From contig NZ_CP019724.1 of assembly GCF_002005225.1 (NCBI RefSeq), positions 1,984,001-2,048,000 of the forward strand: a stretch of DNA of 64,000 nucleotides. Reading direction: 5' to 3'. This DNA is from Streptomyces pactum. Its GTDB lineage: Bacteria > Actinomycetota > Actinomycetes > Streptomycetales > Streptomycetaceae. The translations under genes were made by a program, and so were the position numbers. The notes beneath the pieces were generated by a model. The model saw only the letters and a program-made list of their open reading frames with translations, was not told the DNA's origin and did not search any database. This document shows positions 7,487 through 17,583 of this stretch, piece after piece (position 1 is the stretch's first letter; every line of letters starts with the position of its first letter).

Positions 7487-7852
7487 CCGCGCACCGCCTT
7501 CCGCTCCCTGGGAGCACTCCCGGTCAGACCCCGTCCCAACGATCAAGGAAGGGTACTCCGCGAGCGGTCCGCGGTGCAGCCCGATGGACGGGCCGGTTTT
7601 CCCAACATCCTTGATCCACAAGCCCGTTCCGGTCGGCGGGACACCGGGGAGTGAGCGGATTCATAGAGGTGACGTGGCCGGGTACGGGGAAGGATTCCCC
7701 GCGCCCCTCCCGGGGCGCGCCCCGAGCGGAAGGCCGAAGGGTGGGTAGGAGGACGTACGTGCTAGGTGGTCGCCTCACTTTCGGGGAGACTTCCGGGAGA
7801 CTCGGAGCCAAGGCGTCCGCACCGGCGCCCCACACCTGAAAGAGTCGTGTCC
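7487..7852 (+). promoter_or_regulatory. divergent intergenic region upstream of glgX, with hairpin and short ORF
   Basis: This 366-nt gap separates the HEPN gene from glgX. It contains a perfect 8-bp inverted repeat CGCGCCCC/GGGGCGCG (7700-7707, 7712-7719). It also contains a 26-codon ORF, GTG at 7759 to TGA at 7839, with a near-perfect AGGAGG SD (7747-7752) 6 nt before its start. That ORF ends 13 nt before the glgX ATG, and its peptide begins VLGGRLTFGETSG. It may be a translated leader of glgX. Nothing else recognisable was found. Confidence 0.45.
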
Positions 7853-9982
<2,130 letters not shown>

Positions 9983-9985
9983 GGA

Positions 9986-10022
9986 ACGTGCGGGCGTGTC
10001 CGCTCCGGACACGCCCGTACGT
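9986..10022 (+). terminator. terminator hairpin between glgX and treY
   Basis: Inverted repeat with 17-bp arms (9986-10002 and 10006-10022), one mismatch and a 3-nt CTC loop, starting 4 nt after the glgX stop. It is very stable and lacks a T-run. It suggests treY is transcribed mainly from its own promoter in the remaining 53 nt. Confidence 0.75.
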
Positions 10023-10075
10023 CCGTGCAGGGGGCAGATGACACGAAAGGCGGCGGGGCGGGTACGTAGCTCTGC

Positions 10076-12493
10076 ATGACGCCTGAGCGACCCGACCCGG
10101 TGCTGTCCGCCACCTCCCCGGCCCCCTCGGCCACCTACCGGCTGCAGCTTCAGCCCGCGTTCCCGTTCGCGGCCGCCGCGGCTGCCGTGCCGTACCTGGC
10201 CTCGCTCGGTGTGTCGCACCTGCACCTGTCCCCCGTCCTGGAGGCGGTCCCGGGCTCGCCGCACGGCTACGACGTGGTGGACCACGCGCGCGTGCGCGAG
10301 GAGCTGGGCGGCGAGGAGGGACTGCGGGCGCTGGCGCGCACCGCGCGGGAGCACGGTCTGGGCCTGGTGGTGGACATCGTGCCGAACCACATGGCCATGT
10401 CGCCGCGGCACAACCGTGCCCTGTGGGAGGTGCTGCGCCAGGGGCCGACATCACCGTTCGCGCGGTGGTTCGACATCGACTGGGAGGCTCAGGGCGGCCA
10501 GGTGCTGATGCCGGTGCTCGGCGCACCGGTCGGCGAGGTGCTGGACGAGCTGCGGGTCGACGGCGACGTGCTGCGCTACCACGACCACGCGTTCCCGCTG
10601 CGGGACGGCACCGGTGAGCTGCCGCTGCCGCAGCTCCTGGACGCGCAGTGGTACCGCCCGGTGTGGTGGCGGCTCGCCCGCACCGAGCTGAACTACCGGC
10701 GCTTCTTCAGCATCTCGGAGCTGATCGGCGTGCGCGTGGAGGACCCGGAGGTGTTCGAGGCCACGCACGCCACGATTCTGCGGCTGCTGCGCGAGGGGGT
10801 GTTCGACGGTCTGCGCGTCGACCATCCCGACGGCCTCGCCGACCCCGACACCTACCTCGGGCGGCTGCACGAGGCCGGTGGCGGACGGTGGACGGTCGTG
10901 GAGAAGATCCTCGCGGACGGCGAGCGGCTGCCCGCCGCCTGGCCCGTCGCGGGCACGACCGGCTACGACGCCCTGCGACACGTCGACGGCCTCTTCACGG
11001 ATCCGGCCGGGTACGGGGAACTGCTCGGCCAGTACCGCAGGTTCGCCGCACCGCAGACGGACCGCGGCGGGGAGTGGGCGGCGACGGTGCGGCGGGCGGC
11101 GTACAAGGTGCTCACGCACGAGCTCGCCACCGAGATGGACCGGCTGACCCGGGTGGCGCACCGCCTGTGCGTGGCCTCGCCGGACCCGGTCCTGCGCGAC
11201 CGGGCGCCGTGGGCGCTGCGCACGGCGTTGCGGGAGCTGCTGGTCCGGCTGGAGGTGTACCGGCCGTACGCGTCGGTGGACGCGGCTTCGGTCGTCACCG
11301 AGGAGGCGGCGGCCGAGGCGCGGCTCGCGTTCACGGTGCCGGAGGAGGCCGGCGCGGTGGACGTCGTACGGGGCCTGGTGCTGGGGCGGTACGGGGACGG
11401 GCCGGAGCACGTGGAGTTCCGGACGCGGTTCGCGCAGACCGCGTCCGCGCTGCGCGCCAAGTCGGTGGAGGACACGGCGTTCTACCGCTATGTGCCGCTG
11501 CTGTCGGCGACCGAGGTGGGCCAGAACCCGGGGAGTCCGGCCCTGTCACCGCAGGAGTTCCACGCGTACTGCGCGCGCGTGCAGCGCGACTGGCCCGCGA
11601 CCGGCACGGTCGTCTCGACCCATGACACCAAGCGCAGCGCCGACGTACGCGCCGCGCTGGCCGTGCTCACCGAGTGCCCCGAGCGATGGGCGGAGGTCCT
11701 CACGGAGGTCACCCGCACCGGCGACGGCGCGCCGGACGCGCAACTGGCGTGGGCGGCCTGGCAGACGGTGTTCGGGCTGGGACCGGCGGACGGGGAACGC
11801 GTGCGGGAGGCGCTGTTGAAGCATGTGCGCGAGGCGGGGATGTACACCGGCTGGACCGAGCAGCAGCCTCCGTACGAGGCGGCGGTGGCCCGGTTCGTGT
11901 CGACGGGGCCGTGCGGTGCGCCGGGTGGGCGGGTGGTCGCCTTCCGCGACACCCTGGAGCCGCACATCCGGGCCAACGTCCTCGGCACGGCCCTGACGCA
12001 CCTGACGATGCCGGGGGTGCCCGACCTCTACCAGGGCACCGAGGGCGAGTACCTGGCACTGGTGGATCCGGACAACCGCCGGCCCGTGCGCTTCGGAGAG
12101 GACGAAAGGGACACGGAGGGCGGCGTGGGCGGTCGGGGCGGTGAGAAGGGCGCGGTGACCCGGGCGGCGCTGGCGTTGCGGGCACGGCGGCCCGACGCGT
12201 TCGGCGACGCGGCGACGTACGAGCCGCTGGCCGCCGAGGGCCACGCGGCGGCGCACTGCGTGGCCTTCGTCCGTTCCGGCGAGGTCCTGACCGCCGTGAC
12301 CCGGCTGTCACTGCGGCTGGCGGAGGCGGGCGGCTGGCACGGCACGACCCTGCCCCTGCCGCCGGGCCGGTGGGCCGACGCGCTGACGCCCGGTCGGGAG
12401 TTCACGGGGCACGCGCGCGTGGAGGACCTTTTCGCGGGGGTGCCGGTGGCGCTGCTGGAGCGGGTGGGTGCGGAGGGGGGAGACGGGGACTGA
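10076..12493 (+). CDS. treY: (1->4)-alpha-D-glucan 1-alpha-D-glucosylmutase TreY
   Basis: An 805-residue GH13 maltooligosyl trehalose synthase that converts the reducing-end alpha-1,4 bond of malto-oligosaccharides to the alpha,alpha-1,1 bond, making maltooligosyl trehalose. Family landmarks are TYRLQL at the N-terminus, SHLHLSPVLEAVPGSPHGYDVVD, VDIVPNHMA, the nucleophile in LRVDHPDG (Asp249), the acid/base in VEKIL (Glu276) and the transition-state Asp in THDTKRS (Asp517). The C-terminal PGVPDLYQGTE segment is typical. Length is normal for actinobacterial TreY. The product is cut by TreZ, encoded 3.3 kb downstream; the unusual gap is filled by peptidase-related and FHA genes. Confidence 0.93.
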   Translation: MTPERPDPVLSATSPAPSATYRLQLQPAFPFAAAAAAVPYLASLGVSHLHLSPVLEAVPGSPHGYDVVDHARVREELGGEEGLRALARTAREHGLGLVVDIVPNHMAMSPRHNRALWEVLRQGPTSPFARWFDIDWEAQGGQVLMPVLGAPVGEVLDELRVDGDVLRYHDHAFPLRDGTGELPLPQLLDAQWYRPVWWRLARTELNYRRFFSISELIGVRVEDPEVFEATHATILRLLREGVFDGLRVDHPDGLADPDTYLGRLHEAGGGRWTVVEKILADGERLPAAWPVAGTTGYDALRHVDGLFTDPAGYGELLGQYRRFAAPQTDRGGEWAATVRRAAYKVLTHELATEMDRLTRVAHRLCVASPDPVLRDRAPWALRTALRELLVRLEVYRPYASVDAASVVTEEAAAEARLAFTVPEEAGAVDVVRGLVLGRYGDGPEHVEFRTRFAQTASALRAKSVEDTAFYRYVPLLSATEVGQNPGSPALSPQEFHAYCARVQRDWPATGTVVSTHDTKRSADVRAALAVLTECPERWAEVLTEVTRTGDGAPDAQLAWAAWQTVFGLGPADGERVREALLKHVREAGMYTGWTEQQPPYEAAVARFVSTGPCGAPGGRVVAFRDTLEPHIRANVLGTALTHLTMPGVPDLYQGTEGEYLALVDPDNRRPVRFGEDERDTEGGVGGRGGEKGAVTRAALALRARRPDAFGDAATYEPLAAEGHAAAHCVAFVRSGEVLTAVTRLSLRLAEAGGWHGTTLPLPPGRWADALTPGREFTGHARVEDLFAGVPVALLERVGAEGGDGD

Positions 12494-13020
12494 CCGCCCT
12501 CGTGCTGAGAGGAACTCCGCAGGCGCCGGCTGTGGCGCCGGGCGAGTGGGAGGACGGGGAGAAACGAGGACCGAGCCACGGGCCGGGCGCCGCCAGGACG
12601 CGGGACCGGCCCTCCGGCGTCGTCGCACTTCCGCGTTGCCGTCCCGCTCGTGAGCGGCCCGCGCCAGGCCGCTTTCGCGGGTGCCGGCGGTACCGGTGCG
12701 GCCGGGGCGGGAAAGGGGCGGGCTGGGCCGATCGGCCGGCGCCGAGGAGTCACCCCGGCCGTGCGCCGCACGCCCCGGCCGTGCGGCCTCGGCGTGTCGG
12801 GTCAGCGCCGGGGCCGGGGGGCCGCGGATGCCGGCCGGACGTGGCGTGAGGTGGGTGGGGCGGTCGGTGCCGGGCCCGGCCGAACGGCTCCTGGTGGCCG
12901 TGGGGCGGACGCCGGTCACCGACGGCCTCGACCTGACCGCCGCGGGCCTGCACCAGCGGTGACGCGGTCGGCGGCCGGGCAGGCGCCCCGAGGTGTCACC
13001 GGCTCACCGGCCCGCCCCGC
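12494..13020. other. 527-nt degenerate region after treY
   Basis: Very GC-rich stretch between treY and the protease-inhibitor gene with no convincing intact gene on either strand. Its only recognisable content is the oxidoreductase remnant at 12870-12962 and a short self-complementary GGCGCC repeat near 12530. It looks like decayed coding DNA. Confidence 0.5.
12870..12962 (+). pseudogene. remnant of pyridine nucleotide-disulfide oxidoreductase
   Basis: One frame reads ...ERLLVAVGRTPVTDGLDLTA then AGLHQR and a stop. The VAVGRTPxTDGLxLxAAG pattern is the hallmark end of the NAD(P)-binding domain of dihydrolipoamide dehydrogenase/mercuric reductase-type flavoproteins. Nothing else of the roughly 450-residue protein is present: no FAD motif, no CxxxxC and no dimerisation domain. 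It is best read as a short relic of a deleted gene. Confidence 0.6.
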
Positions 13021-13479
13021 TCACCCCTCCGTGTCCCAAGCGAACACCGCCCCCGTGCGCGCCGCCATCACGCACGGGTTGGGGAAGGTCCGCGTGTACT
13101 CCACCGGCTGCCCCCGCCACTGCCCGTGCGCGTGGGCGGTCACCGGTGCGTAGATCATCGGGCAGTGGGTCTCCCGCAGCGGGATGTCGGCGATGCGGCC
13201 GTCCGTGGCGTCGAGTTCCGCGCAGGCGCGGGCCGCGCGGGCGTGGCCCCGGGGCGGGTCGCACAGCAGGAGGGCACTGCGTGTGGCACCGGACTGGGTG
13301 CCCGGGACACCGGGCCGTGCGCCCGGCCGGGTGTCGCCCTGGGTGACGGTGAGGAGGAGCCAGTCGCTCGCCGGTTCCCGCCCGGCGACGGCCTGTGCCG
13401 GGACCGCGCAGGTGAGGAGGAGGGCCGCGGCCGCCAGGAGGCCGGTCCGTGCCGCTCGGGTTGTGGTGATGTGGGTCAT
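13021..13479 (-). CDS. SSI-family secreted serine protease inhibitor
   Basis: A 152-residue precursor with a Sec signal peptide (about 1-32, ending in AQA-VAG) and a mature domain of the Streptomyces subtilisin inhibitor family. Family features are LLLTVTQGD, four cysteines (73, 86, 106, 136) in the positions that form the two SSI disulfides, HCPMIYAPV containing the reactive site, WRGQPVEYTRTFPNPC and the C-terminal VFAW. By analogy with SSI the P1-P1' bond is Met108-Ile109, predicting inhibition of subtilisin/chymotrypsin-like proteases. SSI proteins are exported dimers that restrain extracellular proteases during development. The gene overlaps the upstream M14 peptidase gene by 4 nt, so the two are co-translated. 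Confidence 0.86.
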   Translation of the reverse strand: MTHITTTRAARTGLLAAAALLLTCAVPAQAVAGREPASDWLLLTVTQGDTRPGARPGVPGTQSGATRSALLLCDPPRGHARAARACAELDATDGRIADIPLRETHCPMIYAPVTAHAHGQWRGQPVEYTRTFPNPCVMAARTGAVFAWDTEG

Positions 13480-14861
13480 TCCCGGTGCATCGGCACGGCG
13501 GCCTCGGAACCCCAGCCCGGCTCACCCGAACGGGAGTGAGCGGTGGGGCGCCGCCCGGCCAGTTCGAAGGCGGCGAGTACGACGCGCGTCTGGTACTCGA
13601 CCTGGCGCGCGAGAGGGATCCAGCGGGCCGCGCAGCCGTCGCGGTAGTCGGCGCAGCCCTCGTCGACGAGCCGGTCCAGCTCGGGCAGGACGCCCGCCGG
13701 ATCGGCTCCGGTACGGGTCACGAGCTGATGCAGCAGTCCCGCGGTCCGCAGGGACAGGCGCCGTCCGGCAAGGCGCAGGGCGACCAGGTGGGCGGTGCTC
13801 ATCGGCGGGAGGGAGCGGCCCGATCCGTCGTCGGTGTCGGGGTCCCACGCGTCGGCGAGCCGGGGGCAGACCAGCAGGTAGTCGTCGACCGGTGCGAGGA
13901 GGTGCGCCGCCTCCGGCACGGTGGCGAGGTGCGGCCGGACGCGGGCGAGGACCCGGTGCAGGCGCCGGGTGTCGTGCCGCAGGGTGCGGCTCACGGACCG
14001 CAGCACCGCGTCCCGGTCGGCCGGGGGCGAGCCGTCCGCCACGGCGGCCACACCCCACATGGGCGCCTCGACGACGGCGGTGACGGTGCCGTACCGCTGC
14101 GGGTGGCACCACGTCGAGTCGACGGCGGCCTCGGTGATGGCCGCGGTGAGGTCGCCGCGGCGTGGCGGCGGGATGCGGTACACGGCGGGTCCGAGGTCGG
14201 GCCAGTACAGGGTGTCGTACGCGCCGAGTTCCCGGGGGATGCCGAGCCGGGCCGCGGTGTGGGCGATGCGCTGGGCGAGGCCCGGCAGGTCGTGGGTGAG
14301 CTCGGCGAAGCCGCCGCCGACGTCGACGCCGTGCAGGGAGCACTGCAGGAAGGGCCGCAGTTCGTCCTGGAGTGCGAGCAGGGTGCGGGTCTCCGGCAGC
14401 GCGGCGTGGTCCGGGCCGTGCGGCAGCCACTCGGGCTGCTCCAGGAAGCCGGGCCGGAAGAAGTTCCGGGCGTAGCGGCCGAGGGTGTACGGGCCGGACA
14501 GCCAGCCCTCGTTGCGGCGCAGGCCGTCGGGGTCGACGCACAGCAGCAGGTTCCAGGTGGCGTCGGCACCCTCGGTGAGCCGGGGGTCGGCCAGGGCGCG
14601 CTCGGCCAGCCGCAGGACGGTCGCGCCGCCCACGGGTTCGTTGGCGTGCGGTCCGGCGACGACGAGGGTCTGGCGGCTGCCGTGGCCCACGGAGAGCAGC
14701 CACAGCGGGGCGCCCGCGCGGGAGGTGCCCACGCGGCGGAGCCGGGCGCGTCCGGGATGACGGGCGGCGAGAGCGGTGGCCCGTGCGCCCAGCTCGTCCA
14801 CGGTCGGATAGCGCAGGAGGGGCGGCAGGGCACACCTCCACGATGCGGGCCGTCGGTTCAC
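13476..14861 (-). CDS. M14-family zinc carboxypeptidase
   Basis: A 461-residue metallocarboxypeptidase-like protein. The zinc ligands are HANE (His72, Glu75) and His177 in CSLHG; the catalytic Glu is likely Glu265 in VVEAP. A NEGWLSGPYTLGRYARNFFRP region lies between them, as in M14 murein-peptide or cell-wall amidases and carboxypeptidases. The N-terminus is Arg-rich with no clear signal peptide, so it may be cytoplasmic or use a non-classical route. The C-terminal 150 residues are helical and specific to actinobacterial members. It is co-transcribed with the SSI-type inhibitor gene (ATGA overlap), an odd pairing because SSI does not inhibit metallopeptidases. The substrate is unknown. Confidence 0.8.
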   Translation of the reverse strand: MNRRPASWRCALPPLLRYPTVDELGARATALAARHPGRARLRRVGTSRAGAPLWLLSVGHGSRQTLVVAGPHANEPVGGATVLRLAERALADPRLTEGADATWNLLLCVDPDGLRRNEGWLSGPYTLGRYARNFFRPGFLEQPEWLPHGPDHAALPETRTLLALQDELRPFLQCSLHGVDVGGGFAELTHDLPGLAQRIAHTAARLGIPRELGAYDTLYWPDLGPAVYRIPPPRRGDLTAAITEAAVDSTWCHPQRYGTVTAVVEAPMWGVAAVADGSPPADRDAVLRSVSRTLRHDTRRLHRVLARVRPHLATVPEAAHLLAPVDDYLLVCPRLADAWDPDTDDGSGRSLPPMSTAHLVALRLAGRRLSLRTAGLLHQLVTRTGADPAGVLPELDRLVDEGCADYRDGCAARWIPLARQVEYQTRVVLAAFELAGRRPTAHSRSGEPGWGSEAAVPMHRE

Positions 14862-15025
14862 CTGGCGTGCGCGGTGTACGCACAGTCAGTCACGACTTGG
14901 GGGGTACGTCAACACCATGAAAAAGAATGCGATTTGCCCCACGGATCCGGCTCGCCGGCCGCCCCACCGCGATGCGCGACAACGAGTGAAGCCCAGGCCA
15001 GAGCTGTGCTCCCCCTGTCCTGGGT

Positions 15026-15577
15026 TCAGCCCACCGCGAGGCGGAAGGCCATCTGGCCGAAGCCGATCTGGTCACCCTCGCGGACGACGGCCACGCCGAT
15101 GACCCGCCGCCCGTTGACCGTGGTGCCGTTGGTCGAGCCGAGGTCGCGCAGCACCCACATGCCGCCCTGGCGGCTGAGCTCCGCGTGCACGCGGGAGACC
15201 GTCTCGTGGGTCAGCCGCAGCCCGCTCGCCGGGTCGCGTCCTATGCGCAGCGGGTGGCCGGTACCGGGGTGCGGCAGCAGCAGCTTGGGCAGCCGCTCGG
15301 CCTGCCAGGCCCTGCGCAGCCGTACGCCGAACCCGGACACCGCCTCGACGGTGCCGAACACCAGCCGCGACATCCGGCCCTCGGTGGGCAGGTCGGCGGT
15401 GAGCGCGGCGAGTTCCTCCACTCGGCGGGCGGCGAACGCCAGTTCCATCCGGCGGATGAACGTCTCGTGCGACAGACGCCCCATGGCGACGCCGTCCCGT
15501 AGCACCTTCAGCGCCTTGTCGCGCTCCGCGTCGGACAACCGCGCGGGGTACGTGTTGAACTCGAAGGACGACGTCAC
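15026..15577 (-). CDS. DUF1707-FHA domain protein
   Basis: A 183-residue cytoplasmic protein. The N-terminal half (about 12-64) is a DUF1707/SHOCT-like module with its typical LSDAERDKALKVLRDGVAMG and RRMELAFAAR segments. The C-terminal half (about 98-178) is a forkhead-associated domain with the phosphothreonine-binding signature RIGRD, SRVHAEL and GSTNGTTVNG all intact. FHA domains bind targets phosphorylated by Ser/Thr kinases, so it is probably an adaptor in a PknA/PknB-type pathway. No kinase gene is adjacent. It is divergent from treZ across a 195-nt gap. Confidence 0.85.
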   Translation of the reverse strand: MTSSFEFNTYPARLSDAERDKALKVLRDGVAMGRLSHETFIRRMELAFAARRVEELAALTADLPTEGRMSRLVFGTVEAVSGFGVRLRRAWQAERLPKLLLPHPGTGHPLRIGRDPASGLRLTHETVSRVHAELSRQGGMWVLRDLGSTNGTTVNGRRVIGVAVVREGDQIGFGQMAFRLAVG

Positions 15578-15772
15578 GCAGGTGATTGTCGGTCAGCCGG
15601 GCCGGAGTGTCCAGAAAACGGGAAACGGCCACCGCGCGCGGCACCCACGGCCGCCACACACGCGGCACGGCACGACACCCGCCGCGAACGGCGGCTTTCG
15701 GCAGCGGAGAGATCACTTTTGCAGGACCATGGACGGGCTACATCACGGTGAGCAGACGAAGGGGAACCGTCC

Positions 15773-17518
15773 GTGCAGTTCGAGGTGTGGGCACCGCTGG
15801 CCGGCCGAGTGACGTTGCAGTGCGACGGCGCCACGCGCGCGCTGGAGCGCGATCCGGAGCGGCCGGGGTGGTGGTGCGGTGAGGCCGGGGCGCGGGACGG
15901 CTCGCGGTACGGATTCGCGGTGGACGACGGGCCGGTGCTGCCGGACCCGCGCTCGCGCCGGCAGCCGGACGGACCGGACGGGCTGAGCGCGGTCGTCGAC
16001 CACGGAAGGTACGCCTGGCGTACCGAGTGGAGCGGGCGTCCGCTGCCCGGCGGCGTCCTGTACGAGCTGCACGTGGGCACCTGCACGCGCGAGGGCACAC
16101 TCGACGCCGCCGCCGAGCGGCTCGGCCACCTCGCCCGCCTGGGCGTCACGCACGTCGAGCTGATGCCGCTGTGCCCCTTCCCCGGCCGGCACGGCTGGGG
16201 GTACGAGGGGGTCTCGCTGTGGGCGGTGCACGAACCGTACGGCGGGCCCGAGGCGCTGAAACGGTTCGTCGACCGGGCCCACGAACTGGGCCTGGGCGTG
16301 GTCCTGGACGTGGTGCACAACCACCTGGGCCCGTCCGGCAACTACCTGCCCGCCTTCGGCCCGTACTTCACCGACACCCACCACACGCCCTGGGGCGTCG
16401 CCGTCAACCTGGACGCACCCGGCTCGGACGAGGTGCGCGCCTACCTGGTGGACAGCGCGCTGGCGTGGCTGCGGGACTACCGGATCGACGGACTGCGTCT
16501 GGACGCGGTGCACGCCCTGGTGGACACGCGCGCGTGCCACTTCCTGGAGGAACTGTCGACCGCTGTGGACGGCCTCTCCGCCGACCTGGAGCGCCCGCTG
16601 TTCCTGATCGCCGAGACCGACCTCAACGATCCGCGGATCATCACCCCGCGCGCGGAGGGCGGCCTGGGCGTGCACGCGCAGTGGAACGACGACTTCCACC
16701 ACGCCCTGCACGCCGCGCTGACCGGGGAGTCGCAGGGCTACTACGCCGACTTCGCGCGTGCTCCGCTGGCGGCGCTCGCCAAGACGCTGACGCGGGGCTA
16801 CTTCCACGACGGCACCTACTCCGCCTTCCGGGGCCGCTCCCACGGGCGCCCGCTGGACCGCGGCCGGGTGGCCGCGCACCGGCTGGCCGGCTACAGCCAG
16901 ACCCACGACCAGGTCGGCAACCGCGCCCGCGGGGACCGTTTGGCCGCGCTGGTCTCCCCCGGTCTGGCGGCCTGCGCGGCGACGCTGACGCTGACCGCGC
17001 CGTTCACACCGATGCTGTTCATGGGCGAGGAGTGGGCGGCGGGCACACCGTGGCAGTTCTTCACCGACCACACCGACCCGGAGCTCGCGGCCGCCGTACG
17101 CAACGGCAGGCGGCGGGAGTTCGCCGCGCACGGCTGGCGGGAGGAGGACGTGCCCGACCCGCAGGACCCGGCGACGCGCGAGCGGTCCTGCCTCGACTGG
17201 TCCGAGCCGGAACGCGAACCGCACGCGCGCGTACTGGCCTGGTACCGCCGGCTGATCGCCCTGCGGAGCGAGGAGCCGGACCTGACCGACCCGGACCTGG
17301 CCGACACCAGGGTGGCGTACGACGCCGAGGCACGCTGGCTGGCCTTCCGGCGCGGGGACATCCGGGTGGCCGTCAACCTGGGTCCCGAACCGGCGGCGAT
17401 CCCCTTGGGCAGCCGCCCCGCGCGCGTGCTCGCCGCATGGGAACCGGTGCGGGCGCCGGGGGCTGACGGGGTGCTGCGCGTACCCGGCGAGTCGAGCGTG
17501 GTGCTCGAACAGAAGTGA
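15773..17518 (+). CDS. treZ: malto-oligosyltrehalose trehalohydrolase TreZ
   Basis: A 581-residue GH13 enzyme releasing free trehalose from maltooligosyl trehalose, the second step of the TreYZ route. The N-terminal E-set domain (about 1-100) begins QFEVWAPLAGRVTL. The barrel shows YELHVGTCTREG, HGWGYEGV, the nucleophile in LRLDAVHA (Asp244), the acid/base in IAETDLNDPR (Glu281) and Asp379 in SQTHDQVGN. The LFMGEEWAAGTPWQFFTDH segment is diagnostic of TreZ. The start is GTG preceded by GAAGGGG. Together with treY and glgX it gives a complete glycogen-to-trehalose pathway. Confidence 0.93.
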   Translation: MQFEVWAPLAGRVTLQCDGATRALERDPERPGWWCGEAGARDGSRYGFAVDDGPVLPDPRSRRQPDGPDGLSAVVDHGRYAWRTEWSGRPLPGGVLYELHVGTCTREGTLDAAAERLGHLARLGVTHVELMPLCPFPGRHGWGYEGVSLWAVHEPYGGPEALKRFVDRAHELGLGVVLDVVHNHLGPSGNYLPAFGPYFTDTHHTPWGVAVNLDAPGSDEVRAYLVDSALAWLRDYRIDGLRLDAVHALVDTRACHFLEELSTAVDGLSADLERPLFLIAETDLNDPRIITPRAEGGLGVHAQWNDDFHHALHAALTGESQGYYADFARAPLAALAKTLTRGYFHDGTYSAFRGRSHGRPLDRGRVAAHRLAGYSQTHDQVGNRARGDRLAALVSPGLAACAATLTLTAPFTPMLFMGEEWAAGTPWQFFTDHTDPELAAAVRNGRRREFAAHGWREEDVPDPQDPATRERSCLDWSEPEREPHARVLAWYRRLIALRSEEPDLTDPDLADTRVAYDAEARWLAFRRGDIRVAVNLGPEPAAIPLGSRPARVLAAWEPVRAPGADGVLRVPGESSVVLEQK

Positions 17519-17583
17519 CGGCGGCGATGAGGGTGACAGAGCGACGCGGACGACGTGACGCGGGTGACAGGGAACGGGGGCGA

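Noticed and set aside
13485..15812. Long plus-strand frame antisense to the M14 peptidase and FHA genes
   Set aside because: No recognisable motif, no SD, and low-complexity composition; a shadow of genes on the other strand.
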